Shown: piece after piece, positions 19,719 through 29,299 of the stretch
Layout of the letters: each line of letters opens with the position of its first letter
Position numbering within the stretch: the stretch's first letter is position 1
Origin: Branchipolynoe longqiensis
Taxonomy: Eukaryota; Annelida; Polychaeta; Phyllodocida; Polynoidae
DNA: 64,000 bases
Assembly: GCA_030323885.1 (NCBI GenBank)
Contig: CM059188.1
Coordinates: 113,254,776-113,318,775 of the forward strand
Reading direction: 5' to 3'
Position numbers and translations under genes: made by a program
The notes under the pieces: model-generated
Told to the model about the DNA's origin: nothing
The model's input: the letters and a program-made list of their open reading frames with translations, nothing else
Databases searched by the model: none

Positions 19719-20216
19719 AAAGCGCCTGTCACACCTTACTGATTGAGCAATGGACATGAACAGGACAAAGAATTGCCTAGTCGGGTGGTGTCCGTTGATA
19801 AAAAATATATCGAAATGTACCGAAATGGAGCATAATTGGGTTAATTGCCGCTGGGCGACCGGACAAGTACCGTACATGTACCGTACATGTACCGGACGAG
19901 AACCGGACGAGTACCGGACACGTAATGGATGGGTACCGGACATGTACCAGACAAAACGGACAAACCGGTCACCAACCGGACACCAACGGATGGGTACCGG
20001 ACACGTACGGATTGGTACCGGACATGTACCGGACAAACCGGACACCGACCGGACACGTCAGTCCGGCGGTGTCCAGTAGAAGTTTTGTGCATGTTCAAAC
20101 CTTGTACCGGACACCGCCGGACACCGCCAGATGGGTACCGGACATGTACCGGACATTGCCGTATTTCACCGGACAGTGTCCGGTTCCCCAGTCTGGTAAG
20201 GTGTGTCTGGGCCTTT
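19719..20216. mobile_element. foldback element FB2 with ACCGGACATGT satellite core
   Basis: Left end AAAGCGCCTGTCACACCTTA; right end on the minus strand GAAAGGCCCAGACACACCTT. The core (19855-20170) is a short satellite of ACCGGACATGT/ACGGATGGGT units. An inner block GGACAAAGAATTGCCTAGTC, GGGTGGTGTCCG (19757-19795) is also in FB3, linking the two elements. Confidence 0.85.
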
Positions 20217-21111
20217 CGAAACTGACCTGGATGGTATACGGTTTGGGATGAAATCAATAGTGCTCAGCCCTTTTGTGTGTTTTGGGCATACATTATCAGG
20301 TATGCTATTGCGCATAGTAGAAGGATATGTGTTGGTTTGGTTTGAACCCAGGCATACATTATGAAAGCATTACTCTGCATAGCTACTTTAAGTAACTTGA
20401 AGAGCAAAGGAAGGTACAGAAAGCCATCTATGGTGGTGCCAGATTTTCAATTTGCACATCAGGAACCTTTTAGTGCTAGTCCATTATAATACCCTAGTGT
20501 TTATATGATGACTGTTGCCAGGACACAGAAAACAGTTTTAGATGACGGATAAAATAGGACATCATGGTAGAGTGTAACCTACCTGTGGGGAGGTCGTTAA
20601 ATTGACCCCATATCAGTGTATCCTAAAAGCTTGACAACTTGGTAGCTATTAACCGAACTAGAGGCACGGCCAGATGACATAGAATAGGATTTACCTCCAG
20701 ATGGGGTGAGTCAGCAAGGCAAAGCCTTGAGGCTTTTGAGGAAAATACCCTTTCCCAATATGGTTTTATAAATTCATAGGAAATACGAAAACAGTATATT
20801 AAAATATACCTGGGTTTTTAAATGCTACATATCTACCTAGCTCTATTCCAGGGTATTGAGGTCTAAATAAAAACAATTCTACTCAGTACAAGTAGAGACC
20901 TTAGCATTCAAAAAGACATCACTATGAAGGGTTCAGGAAAGATAACTTGGCTGTGAGCCCATTAGAGAACAACTATGTTCAAAGGAAGTAATTTAACTCA
21001 GATTTCAATCATATTAAGAAATCAAACAATACTAAGATCAAACCGAAATTATGATTACGTAAACATCTCCCTGTGCTATAATTAGCCCGGAGGCTAGAGG
21101 ATGAGGTGAAA
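20217..21111. other. unannotated stretch next to DIRS end
   Basis: No clear repeat or gene. It may include decayed DIRS 3' sequence near 20650-21100, but I see no match to the terminal motifs. Confidence 0.4.
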
Positions 21112-21451
21112 TAGAATAATTATGTGAGACTTACCTGGGTATAGTTGACACATAATTGCTGTTTTACCGAGTCCTATAGCCTTGGCTTGTTGAAGTACAG
21201 TTCCTGCCCACCCTAACCCGTGGTGAATGTAAGGAACTTTTGGTCTGCCGAAGGGAGGAAAACAAGAAAACAGATGGCAAAAAAGGGAATAATAATAATT
21301 TAGAACATAATTTTGCTAATTAGTATGTAAAAGATTGAATCAAGTGAAAGTGCTACCTCTCACTGTACTACAACAAGCCTAGACTATAGGACTCGGTAAA
21401 ACAGCAATTATGTGTCAACTATGCCCAGGTAAGTCTCACATAATTATTCGA
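21112..21451. repeat. inverted repeat a (~90-bp arms)
   Basis: Arms 21112-21201 and 21361-21451 are near-perfect reverse complements, separated by ~160 bp. Each arm carries CTTACCTGGG and GCTGTTTTACCGAGTCC. They are homologous to the arms of inverted repeat b at 21495-21809. Confidence 0.92.
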
Positions 21452-21454
21452 TAT

Positions 21455-21494
<40 letters not shown>
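21452..21494. repeat. (AT)n microsatellite
   Basis: TA/AT dinucleotide tract exactly between the two large inverted repeats. Confidence 0.95.
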
Positions 21495-21495
<1 letters not shown>

Positions 21496-21809
21496 GATTA
21501 GTTAGACGAATCTTACCTGGGTATAGATGATGGATAACTATTGTTTTACCGAGGTAGAAGCCTCGGTTAGACGTGGGCGAGGGAGAAGGAAGCACATCCG
21601 GGTCCAGCAATCTTTACCTACTAATTCAGGATAAAAATGATTCTAAAAAACAACCTAAGGTCAAGTGACCTCATGCTAAATTGAGTGATTGACTAGACGT
21701 GGCAGGGCGTGGTGGGTGGGCCCTCGCCCACGTCTAACCGAGGCTTCTACCTCGGTAAAACAATAGTTATCCATCATCTATACCCAGGTAAGATTCGTCT
21801 AACTAATCT
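21495..21809. repeat. inverted repeat b (~90-bp perfect arms)
   Basis: Arms 21495-21583 and 21720-21809 are perfect reverse complements by eye, with a ~136-bp loop. The loop starts GGAAGCACATCCGGGTCCAG, a sequence that recurs beside the DIRS left end at 56417-56447, tying this structure to the DIRS family. Confidence 0.92.
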
Positions 21810-21810
21810 A

Positions 21811-21855
21811 TTTTACCTCGGTATGCCGCCTCTGGCTAGCCGTAGGCTAGGGAGA
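21811..21855 (-). repeat. DIRS right terminal repeat
   Basis: Identical over ~45 bp to 56378-56422 (both start TTTTACCTCGGTATGCCGCC). Relative to the minus-strand coding sequence here it is inverted at the 3' end, while beside the gag frame at 56 kb it is direct at the 5' end. This is expected of DIRS inverted terminal repeats and not of Ngaro split direct repeats. Confidence 0.82.
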
Positions 21856-21996
21856 CCTTTACGTAAAATAATTTTTATCCTGATATTCTTGTTTTGTTAT
21901 TATTCTTTAGTGATTATGTCTTATGTATGCAACAATGGAAAAGCGATTTGTATGGCAAAAAAGAGGAAAAACCAATGTTTTTCTTACCTCTCTCTT

Positions 21997-23163
21997 TCAG
22001 TTGGTGAGTAGCCTGTGCGCTATCGGCTGAGGCTTCTCTAGTCGTTTGTGGTAATGTCTAGCAAACGAAGTAGCGGTTTTCCATCCCGCGTGAGCTAGGA
22101 TCCGTTTAACGGAGATGCCTAGCAATCTTGCCTTGGACACCATTGCACCACGTGTAGAGTGCGATGAGTACCTGTCTGTATTTACTCCCGCCAGTTTTAA
22201 CACATTCATTGTCCATCGGGCGAGGGTATCCCTGGAAATGGCCTTGTGTGGCTTAATAAAGCTGACCAATAGCTGTCTTGAGTTTCTTATTAATCTTGTC
22301 TTGGATATATAATTTCGTATCGCAGATACGACACATAACTTGCGATCCTGAGTGAAACTGGACACCCCTATCGTAGAAAGGGGGTCACCTAATCGGTTTG
22401 ATTTTAATAAAGTTGATAAATCAAACGTGGCCTCTTTACTGTCAATTTCTAGACCATTCAGCGACAGGGCAACTATAGTTTGGCCTCTGTGTCCAGTGAC
22501 CAGGAGAAGCAAAACTGCGACTTTGAAACCTAAAAGTTTAACGTCCAGAAACTTATTTTCTGGCCATTTCTTGAAGAGGTTGAACACTAGAGAAACATCC
22601 CAAAACCTATTATATTTGGGTTTAGGCGGATTCCTCTGATAAATTGATCGTATGATCCAACAAATAACATGGTGTTTACCCATTGTTTGTCCATTAACCC
22701 GCGGTAGGATTATCGACAGAGCACATCTGGCAGCGTTAATAGCGCCATATCCTAGGCCTTCGTCCTCTAGGTAACGTAGGAAGAGTCCTACCTGGGATAC
22801 TGTGGGAGTCATTGGCTTGACTTTCTTAAGCAGGCAATAAATACCCCATTTCTTTAAATACGTAGTATACATTTTCACCGTTCCTTTTCTCCACGCATCA
22901 TCAACCAAACGCTGTTGTGTAATTTTGTCTAAGCCAAACTGTTCTAAATATTTATTTAAAAAAGGAATGCCACCAACGGAGTTGTCGACACGTTTCCGTG
23001 GCGTTCTAGTGGTCCCTGATGTTTGAGGTTTCCTCGGAATCTTGGGAAGCGAAGGCTGCTTTTGGCTGTGGCTAGTAACGTCGGTAGCCACGGTTGCGTG
23101 TGCCACTCGGGGACGATGAGTATGGCGTGTGTCCCCTCCATTTGAATCTTTCTGGCGACTTTG
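21997..23163 (-). CDS. DIRS tyrosine recombinase
   Basis: Tyrosine recombinase that in DIRS elements inserts the circular double-stranded DNA intermediate, replacing the DDE integrase of LTR elements. Counting residues from 23106, the catalytic set is complete: R207 in TGHRGQT, H316 and R319 in HSTRG, H339 in LAHAGW and Y352 in RHYHKR. An N-terminal SAM-like core-binding region spans roughly residues 45-155. The frame opens after a stop at 23164-23166 and has no ATG before residue 79. It overlaps the RT frame by ~200 nt in the -1 frame. Expression is therefore more likely by frameshift or reinitiation than from its own start. The 3' end at 21997 is followed by ~140 bp to the terminal repeat. 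Family assignment is confident; activity is inferred. Confidence 0.93.
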   Translation of the reverse strand, partial: QSRQKDSNGGDTRHTHRPRVAHATVATDVTSHSQKQPSLPKIPRKPQTSGTTRTPRKRVDNSVGGIPFLNKYLEQFGLDKITQQRLVDDAWRKGTVKMYTTYLKKWGIYCLLKKVKPMTPTVSQVGLFLRYLEDEGLGYGAINAARCALSIILPRVNGQTMGKHHVICWIIRSIYQRNPPKPKYNRFWDVSLVFNLFKKWPENKFLDVKLLGFKVAVLLLLVTGHRGQTIVALSLNGLEIDSKEATFDLSTLLKSNRLGDPLSTIGVSSFTQDRKLCVVSAIRNYISKTRLIRNSRQLLVSFIKPHKAISRDTLARWTMNVLKLAGVNTDRYSSHSTRGAMVSKARLLGISVKRILAHAGWKTATSFARHYHKRLEKPQPIAHRLLTN

Positions 23164-24399
23164 CTAATGATAGTAAAGGGGGGGAAAATGTAAAAGAAAT
23201 GATGTCGCCACTTTAGGGAGAAGGCATCAATGTGCCAAGCATTGGGTTCCGGGTGCCACGAAACATATTTTGGAATTTTAAAGTTATTACGCGAAGCGAA
23301 CAAATCGATCTGAGGTGAACCCCATGTGTGACAAATGTGTTTGAAAATGGATGGATTAAGTGACCACTCTAAGTGATCATGGAACTGGCGACTCATCTTG
23401 TCAGCTAGACAATTTTGTGTGCCTGGAATGTGATTAACAGTTAACCAGACATCAAAGGTTTGAGCCCAGTTCCAAATGAGAAGTGCCATTGCATTACATT
23501 TAATCGATTTTGTACCTCCCATATTTCTGACATAAGCCATAGCTGTGGTGTTATCCGTGAGGATACGTACATTATTTTTGGGTATTTTTACTAGACTGGT
23601 TAATCCCAAGTAAATGGCCCTTAGTTCTAGAACGTTAATATGATCGGGGAGTTCCGATTCTAGCCATCTTCCTCCCGTTGCTACATCATTTTGATGTGCT
23701 CCCCACCCTTGGAGAGACGCGTCAGTGGTAACGGTAGTGTCAGGCTCTCCCATTCTAATGGGATTGGGGGAATGGTCAAAGTGGTTTAGCCACCAATCAA
23801 TGTCGGCTAGGCCGTTCTCCGAAATAAACATGGTCTTTTCAAAGTTTCCCTTTGCGCGGGCCAGCGCCAAATTTTTATCAATTTCGAGGGATTTTATGTG
23901 TGCCGCTCCGTATAGAATAGCTGGACTATACGAAACCATGACCCCGATAAGGACCGCGACCTGTCTAATCTTTGGCCTAGAAGTGTCTAACAGCTGTATC
24001 GCTGTGCGGTAAAGCTTATCTTTCTTTTGGCGTGTAAGCGAAACGGTCATAGCCGTGGTGTTCAGAATGAACCCGAGACACTTAAGCTCCTGAGTAGGAG
24101 AAAAAACTGATTTCTTGTTATGTATGAAGAAACCCAATTTGGTGAAAATTTTGCATAAATCTTTAACAGCGAGTTCACATTGCGTGAAAGATTGGCCCAT
24201 AATAAAAGAATCATCTATGTATGGAAACATACAATGCCCCAATTTTGCCATGTGTGCAAAAATTGGTTTCAACAACTTAGTAAACAGACGCGGTGCGCAG
24301 GCCAAACCATTAGGTAAACATGTAAATTCAAAAAGTTGGCCATTCCAGAGAAAACGTAGGTATTTCCGATCTGTCTGGTGAATAGGAACGGTGTAGTAC
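22956..24399 (-). CDS. DIRS reverse transcriptase / RNase H (5' partial)
   Basis: Polyprotein part that copies element RNA into DNA. The visible sequence begins inside the RT fingers/palm, just after the first catalytic aspartate motif, with YYTVPIHQTDRKYLRF. The second catalytic motif is YIDD (24210-24221), preceded by LPNGLACAPRLF. RNase H follows with its four acidic positions: TDAS (23715-23726), E in LELRA (~23620), TDNT (~23555) and D in LADKMSR (~23400). The C-terminal region QIDLFASRNN...YVSWHPEPNA is characteristic of DIRS RT/RH proteins. The frame stops at 22956-22958, directly after a run of six T on the coding strand. The open frame continues through the N gap to 25148, but 24922-25148 is unrelated sequence including an antisense SINE head and must not be joined. 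Confidence 0.93.
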
Positions 24400-24898
24400 N
24401 NNNNNNNNNNNNNNNNNNNNNNNNNNNNNNNNNNNNNNNNNNNNNNNNNNNNNNNNNNNNNNNNNNNNNNNNNNNNNNNNNNNNNNNNNNNNNNNNNNNN
24501 NNNNNNNNNNNNNNNNNNNNNNNNNNNNNNNNNNNNNNNNNNNNNNNNNNNNNNNNNNNNNNNNNNNNNNNNNNNNNNNNNNNNNNNNNNNNNNNNNNNN
24601 NNNNNNNNNNNNNNNNNNNNNNNNNNNNNNNNNNNNNNNNNNNNNNNNNNNNNNNNNNNNNNNNNNNNNNNNNNNNNNNNNNNNNNNNNNNNNNNNNNNN
24701 NNNNNNNNNNNNNNNNNNNNNNNNNNNNNNNNNNNNNNNNNNNNNNNNNNNNNNNNNNNNNNNNNNNNNNNNNNNNNNNNNNNNNNNNNNNNNNNNNNNN
24801 NNNNNNNNNNNNNNNNNNNNNNNNNNNNNNNNNNNNNNNNNNNNNNNNNNNNNNNNNNNNNNNNNNNNNNNNNNNNNNNNNNNNNNNNNNNNNNNNNN
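24400..24898. other. assembly gap (N)
   Basis: 499 unknown bases. It interrupts the DIRS element; the real missing length is unknown. Confidence 1.
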
Positions 24899-24989
24899 TA
24901 TATATCCGTATATATAACCACACTTGAATGCTATACGGGGAAATTGTATATTTCACCCTGTAGCTGAACCTGAAATTACAGATATACGT

Positions 24990-25044
24990 GACCAGACGAG
25001 ATGGCCGAATGAGTTCAGCGTCCGTCTCCCGTTTTGGTAGATTG
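24990..25044 (+). mobile_element. SINE-1 B-type head fragment
   Basis: Only the first ~55 bp of the head (ACGAGATGGCCGAATGAGTT). The body is absent; unrelated CpG-rich sequence follows. Confidence 0.8.
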
Positions 25045-25088
25045 CATCTCCCAGAAACTAGCCGCAATTCGCCCCGGATGAGGATGCT

Positions 25089-25220
25089 AGCGCCCCCTGG
25101 ATGCAAACTCGGCACATTTGACCTCCCTCGTGCAGCGGAAGTTGACATAAGGCGCCCCCTGGTGAGAGGCGCACCAACCGTCTATCAGCCCCGAACGCCC
25201 GTCGCAGCGCCCCCCAGCGG
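25089..25220 (+). promoter_or_regulatory. cluster of three CTCF-like motifs
   Basis: GCGCCCCCTGGATG (25090), GCGCCCCCTGGTGA (25152) and GCGCCCCCCAGCGG (25207) each match 12-13 of 14 positions of the metazoan CTCF core as I recall it, all in the same orientation within 130 bp of CpG-rich DNA. Prediction only. Confidence 0.35.
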
Positions 25221-25331
25221 GAAGCGTTATCACCATCTTATCAGTCGTCTCCAGCCGTAATGCTTAGTTTCTTTGCTATTCTTTCTAGACTTGTTGGGGC
25301 CTCGTAGCTCATGCTACAGGACTCCTCGCTG

Positions 25332-25935
25332 TCTATTCTGCATGGCCACGGTCAGCGAATGCAAATAGAGGGAGCGCGGAAGAAGGGCATTGAATCGGTC
25401 ACATCCACCTCCTTTCCCCTTATAGCGGGAATTGCATTATCGACCAGCAGCTGATGGCGACCTTTGAACTCCAGTTCATGGTGGCCAGCATGAACCCGTG
25501 GCTCACTGAGTCACCGCCTATAGTTTAATCACTATGTGTAAGCCTGTTTGTGTATATGTCGACTTTCACATATATATGTGTGATACTGTCTATTCTGCAT
25601 GGTCACGGTCAGCGAATGCAAATAGAGGGGGCGTGGAAGAAGGGCGTTGAACCGGTCACATCCGCCTCCTATGTCCTTATACTGGCGGGAATTGCGTTAT
25701 CGACCAGCAGCTCATGGCGACCTTTGAACTCCAGTTCATGGTGGCCAACATGAACCCTTGACTAACTGAGGCACAGCCTATAGTTTAATCACTATGTGTA
25801 AGCCGGTGTATATGTCGACTCTCACATATATGTGTGATACTGTCTATTCTGCATGGTCATGGTCAGCGAATGCAAATAGAGGGGGCGCGGAAGAAGGGCG
25901 TTGAATCGGTTACATCCGCCTCCTATGTCCTTATA
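25332..25935 (+). repeat. ~255-bp tandem repeat, 2.4 units
   Basis: Units starting TGTCTATTCTGCATGG at 25332, 25587 and 25844 share CAGCGAATGCAAATAGAGGG, GACCTTTGAACTCCAGTTCA and CCTATAGTTTAATCACTATG. The third unit is cut by the SINE at 25936. Confidence 0.9.
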
Positions 25936-26324
25936 GTGGTAGATCGCGGGATTCGAACCCACAGGTTCGAATCCGGGTCGAGTCAAACCAATGACTTAAC
26001 AATTTATACTCGTCACTTCCTAGCCAGGTGCTCGACATTATTAGGATAACACAAGGACTGGTTGGCTCACTGTCAGGATAATGGGACTGAGTGGGATACT
26101 AGGCCATGGTGCTAGTGGCCATGGTGTTAGTGGGGCAACACTATAAAGTCGCCATGAATTCACACTGTCACAAGTCAGTATCCTGATTTGTTTCTCTTTT
26201 TTCTCTCGAAGAGTTATACTGTCTATTATGGATAAGTCTGAACAGACTTGTTTTCATCATTACGCATATGACCTTAGCTGCTTAGATGTTTCCAGGATGC
26301 TAAACTCCAACAACCAACCAACAA
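25936..26324 (+). mobile_element. SINE-1, B-type, split by SINE-2 fragment
   Basis: Head (5' truncated) and body at 25936-26185, then a 76-bp SINE-2 piece, then the SINE-1 3' end 26262-26324 (TATGACCTTAGCTGCTTAGA ... CCAACAACCAACC). Confidence 0.87.
26186..26261 (-). mobile_element. SINE-2 3' fragment nested in SINE-1
   Basis: Matches only the conserved 3' end of SINE-2 (GAACAGACTTGTTTTCATCA, antisense), a 5'-truncated insertion. Confidence 0.82.
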
Positions 26325-26406
26325 TCAACCTTACTGGTAAAGTCGGAAAGACTGCTGGCTACATTGGTCGAACTGTACTTGTGGAAATAAATTGTGATGA
26401 ATCCGT

Positions 26407-27093
26407 TTAATGCTGCACAGTCCGATGATTTTGAGTTTCTATCATTTTCTGAGATAAATAAATATATTAGATTGATCGCTCTAAATCTTTCTGTTAGTTT
26501 GAAGTAAATTTGATTTAAAATGACTAACTTAGCAGATATTTGAAGTGCAGTCGTACCAAATTAATTGTGTAATGCTTGTCAAAACCCAATAGGATTCAGC
26601 ATTAATAGGTCCTGTTAAATTGGCTTACTATAAATAGTTTGTTTGTTGTTGTTTTACGTCCTAGCAACATCTAAGGCCATATCAGCACGGGTACCTTTAT
26701 AGTGGCGCCCCACTGGAAGACCACGCCACCAGCACCATGACCTGATATCCCACTCAGTCACATTATCCCGACACTGAGCCAACCAGTCCTTGCCCTATCC
26801 TAATAATGCCGAGCGCCAGGCTAGGAAGCAACAAGTATACATTTTTAAGTCATTGGTTTGACTCACCAGGGTTCGAACCCACGACCATACGATCTACCAA
26901 CACAGGAGACGGACGCTCTAACTCATTCAGCCATCCCGTCTGGTTAATACTATAAATGTAATGCCCTTCTATGTAAAAACACATGCCTAATGCCTTATAC
27001 GTGCGACAGTACCTAACTTGGATATGTCGGTTCAAATCTAAATAAGTGTCTTGATTTGGACAATTTGTTGCTTTTATCAGGCTGTGCACTAAG
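26407..27093 (+). mobile_element. MITE E with nested SINE-1
   Basis: Starts TTAATGCTGCACAGTCCGAT; the right end is AGGCTGTGCACTAA (decayed TTAA). Interrupted by the SINE at 26636-26947. More diverged than the 4141 and 10231 copies. Confidence 0.82.
26636..26947 (-). mobile_element. SINE-1, B-type head, with TSD
   Basis: Minus copy flanked by the 10-bp duplication TACTATAAAT (26626-26635, 26948-26957). A ~30-bp body deletion removes the GACTTGTGACAGTGCGCACT region. Confidence 0.93.
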
Positions 27094-27158
27094 CACCAAC
27101 ACCAGGTCTGTTAGGTTAACTACATCAGGGCAAAACACACACTCTCATAGTTAGAGTT

Positions 27159-27733
27159 ACCGGGCGCAGTCACCAACCAGTGGTCCACAACTAGTTCATC
27201 AAAGGCTGTGTTATGTTCTGTGCTGTGTGTGGGAAAGTGCATATAAAAGACCCCTTGCTGCTTATCGGAAAGAGAAGCCTGTATGCTGACAGCTGGTTTC
27301 CTCCGAAGAAATACATCAGAATGACCATATGTTTGATGTCCAATAGTCGATGATAAAAATCAATGCGATCTAGAGGCACCGTTAAATAACACAAACTCTT
27401 TTTTCAGGCATAGTGACCAAATCGGTAGAGTGCGGGCCTCTCGTGCGGGAGAACCGGACTTTGGTTCCTGGTTGAGTCAAACCAACGATTTATCAAATCG
27501 ATACTTGTCGCTTCCTAGCCTGGTCCTTGGCTTTAAGAGGATAAGGCATGGACTGGTTAGCTCAGTGTCAGGATAATGTGAATGAGTGGGATATCAAGTC
27601 ATGGTGCGGGCAATCTGATTTCCCAGTGGGGCAGCACTATAAATTTGCCATGAGGGTGCACTGTCACAATTCAGTACCCATCCTGATATGACTTTCGATA
27701 TTGCCAGGACGTAAAACTCCAACAACCAACCAT
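27159..27733 (+). mobile_element. SINE-1, A-type, split in its head by SINE-3
   Basis: The first 12 bp (ACCGGGCGCAGT) are at 27159-27170 and the copy resumes at 27409 with CATAGTGACCAAATCGGTAG. Body and AACC tail are complete to 27733. Confidence 0.85.
27171..27405 (+). mobile_element. SINE-3, 5' truncated, nested
   Basis: Lacks the tRNA-like head. It contains CCAGTGGTCCACAACTAGTT, ATATAAAAGACCCCTTGCTG and the 3' end GTTAAATAACACAAAC. CGCAGTCACC and CATAGTGACC on its two sides may be the target duplication. Confidence 0.88.
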
Positions 27734-27834
27734 AGTTAACCAACCATACTTAGAGTGGGACAAACAATCACGAATCGTGGAGCTGAGAAACTACGCCTGT
27801 AGAAAAGTCAGAACAGAGATAGGCAGGCCAGAGA

Positions 27835-28150
27835 TGGACAGTTTACGCGTCTGCGCGTGCGCGGCGCCGTGCGTATAGGGCATGCCCTTGTGTAGGGCCC
27901 TCCTCTATTATAACATCCCCGAGGTTTCCCCTTGTATACAAAGGGAAACCCCGTGCTGTCTCCCGCAAGCCGCGCCTTAATTAGGGCCGCCATGATGCTG
28001 ATTGTGCGCAGGCGCAGGGGTCTCCTCACACGTGAGATGAAGACAGGTGAAGATGGAGCTGACACCAGCGTCTGTAATTACCTCAATAACGGCCAGTCGC
28101 GTGGTGTGGTGCATCCCCCCTAGTGCTGTTGGTGTTTTTTGGAGAGTGTT
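27835..28150. other. CpG-rich block with 28-bp near-palindrome
   Basis: High CpG and GC (GCGCGTGCGCGGCGCCG). A near-perfect palindrome at 27923-27950 (GGTTTCCCCTTGTA / TACAAAGGGAAACC, one mismatch) contains a GGGAAACCCC kappaB-like site. Possibly a promoter or CpG island; no gene found. Confidence 0.4.
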
Positions 28151-28377
28151 CAGTCGCGTTGGCCGGCACACACTGAACGCTGCAAATCTGCAGCACTGTA
28201 TGGGCACTGTGGAAGGTGGTCCCATGCGGGCGGGAGTTGGGTTCTGGTGGGTGGTGGGAGAAATCAGAGGTGGAGCAAGAGGGTCAGCAGGTGGGTAGCA
28301 GGCGGGGCAGCATGAGGGGGTGGAGAGAAAAAAGTTTTCCAGGAGCACAACCTCGGTCCTCCACGAGGGCCGGGATA

Positions 28378-28556
28378 GGTTGGTTCATTGCTGTAGCTTT
28401 ACGCCCTGGTATGACCTTAGATGTTGCTAGGACGTAAAACAACAACAAACAAACAACAAACTTTACGCCCCAGCAAGACCCTAGGCCATACCAGGAGGGG
28501 TACTGACTTGTGACAGTGCGCACTCGTGGTGACTTTATAGTGCTGCCTGACTGGGA
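28378..28556 (-). mobile_element. SINE-1 3' part, split by a SINE tail
   Basis: Minus-strand tail 28378-28406 and body 28461-28556. Ends at CTGACTGGGAG, with the 5' part missing. Confidence 0.82.
28407..28460 (+). mobile_element. 54-bp SINE-1 tail insertion with 10-bp TSD
   Basis: Only TATGACCTTAGATGTTGCTA, GGACGTAAAAC and the ACAACAAAC tail are inserted. The duplication CTTTACGCCC lies at 28397-28406 and 28461-28470, inside another SINE-1. Confidence 0.92.
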
Positions 28557-28677
28557 GTAAGTAGTAGGGACCAAGGACTTATAAGCAGGCGACAGTCTCT
28601 TCTACGCTCTTACAGCCTGGGATTGTCAGGTGGTGATTTGAGGGTGATGGTTGCCGGGTGGTAGTTGTACGGGGGTG

Positions 28678-29029
28678 GTTTGGTTGGTTGTTGGAGTGTT
28701 AAGTCCTAGCAACATCTAAGGTCATATCAGGATGGGTAGCAACTTGTGATAGTGCACACTCATGGTGACTTATTAATGCTTCCCAACTGGGAGACCAGGC
28801 CACCAGCACCATTCCCTGATATCCCACTCAGTCACATTATCCTTACACAGAGCCAACCAGTCCTTGACCTATCCTAATACTGCTGAACGCCAGGCTAGGA
28901 AGTGACACGTACCAATTTTTTAAAGACATTGGCTTAACTCGACCAGGGTTCGAACCGATGGGTTCGAATTCCACGATCTACCAAGCCGGGAGACGGACAC
29001 TCTAGTCATTCGGCCATCCCGTCTGGTCA
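28678..29029 (-). mobile_element. SINE-1, B-type head
   Basis: Full-length minus copy with an AACC-type tail; the head at the right end is CATTCGGCCATCCCGTCTGG. Confidence 0.92.
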
Positions 29030-29298
29030 CGCTGAAAGGAATCCACAACATAACAATTCTTCCCCAGTAGGTCGGACGCAAAGGTGTAAGCGGAAGTGAT
29101 GGCGAGGGGGTGTTGGGTTCAACTTCAGCGCGTGTATATAAAAAGGCAGGGGGCGGGCGGGGTGGGGGTGGGGGTGGGGGGTGTCGCTACGTAGCATAAC
29201 AGATGGCGGGCCGACCATTTGTTACAGCATAAGGTGACTTGTTTCACTAAACCTGCCATCTGTTGGCAGCATATGTTGCACAACTTACGCACACTGCA
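29030..29298. other. G-rich spacer
   Basis: GGGGGTGGGGGT run near 29160-29180 with G-quadruplex potential; no gene recognised. Confidence 0.5.
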
Positions 29299-29299
29299 T

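Larger units (their letters stand above)
21811..24399 (-). mobile_element. DIRS-type retrotransposon, 5' part missing
   Basis: Minus-strand order: RT/RNase H (24399 to 22956), overlapping tyrosine recombinase (to 21997), 3' untranslated region, then the terminal repeat. There is no LTR or integrase. The 5' portion (gag and the start of RT including the first catalytic motif) is lost in the gap at 24400-24898. Frames look intact, so the copy may be young. Confidence 0.92.

Noticed and set aside
24922..25148. N-terminal extension of the RT frame
   Set aside because: Joined only through N bases; it includes an antisense SINE-1 head (ETDAELIRPSRLV) and has no RT similarity.
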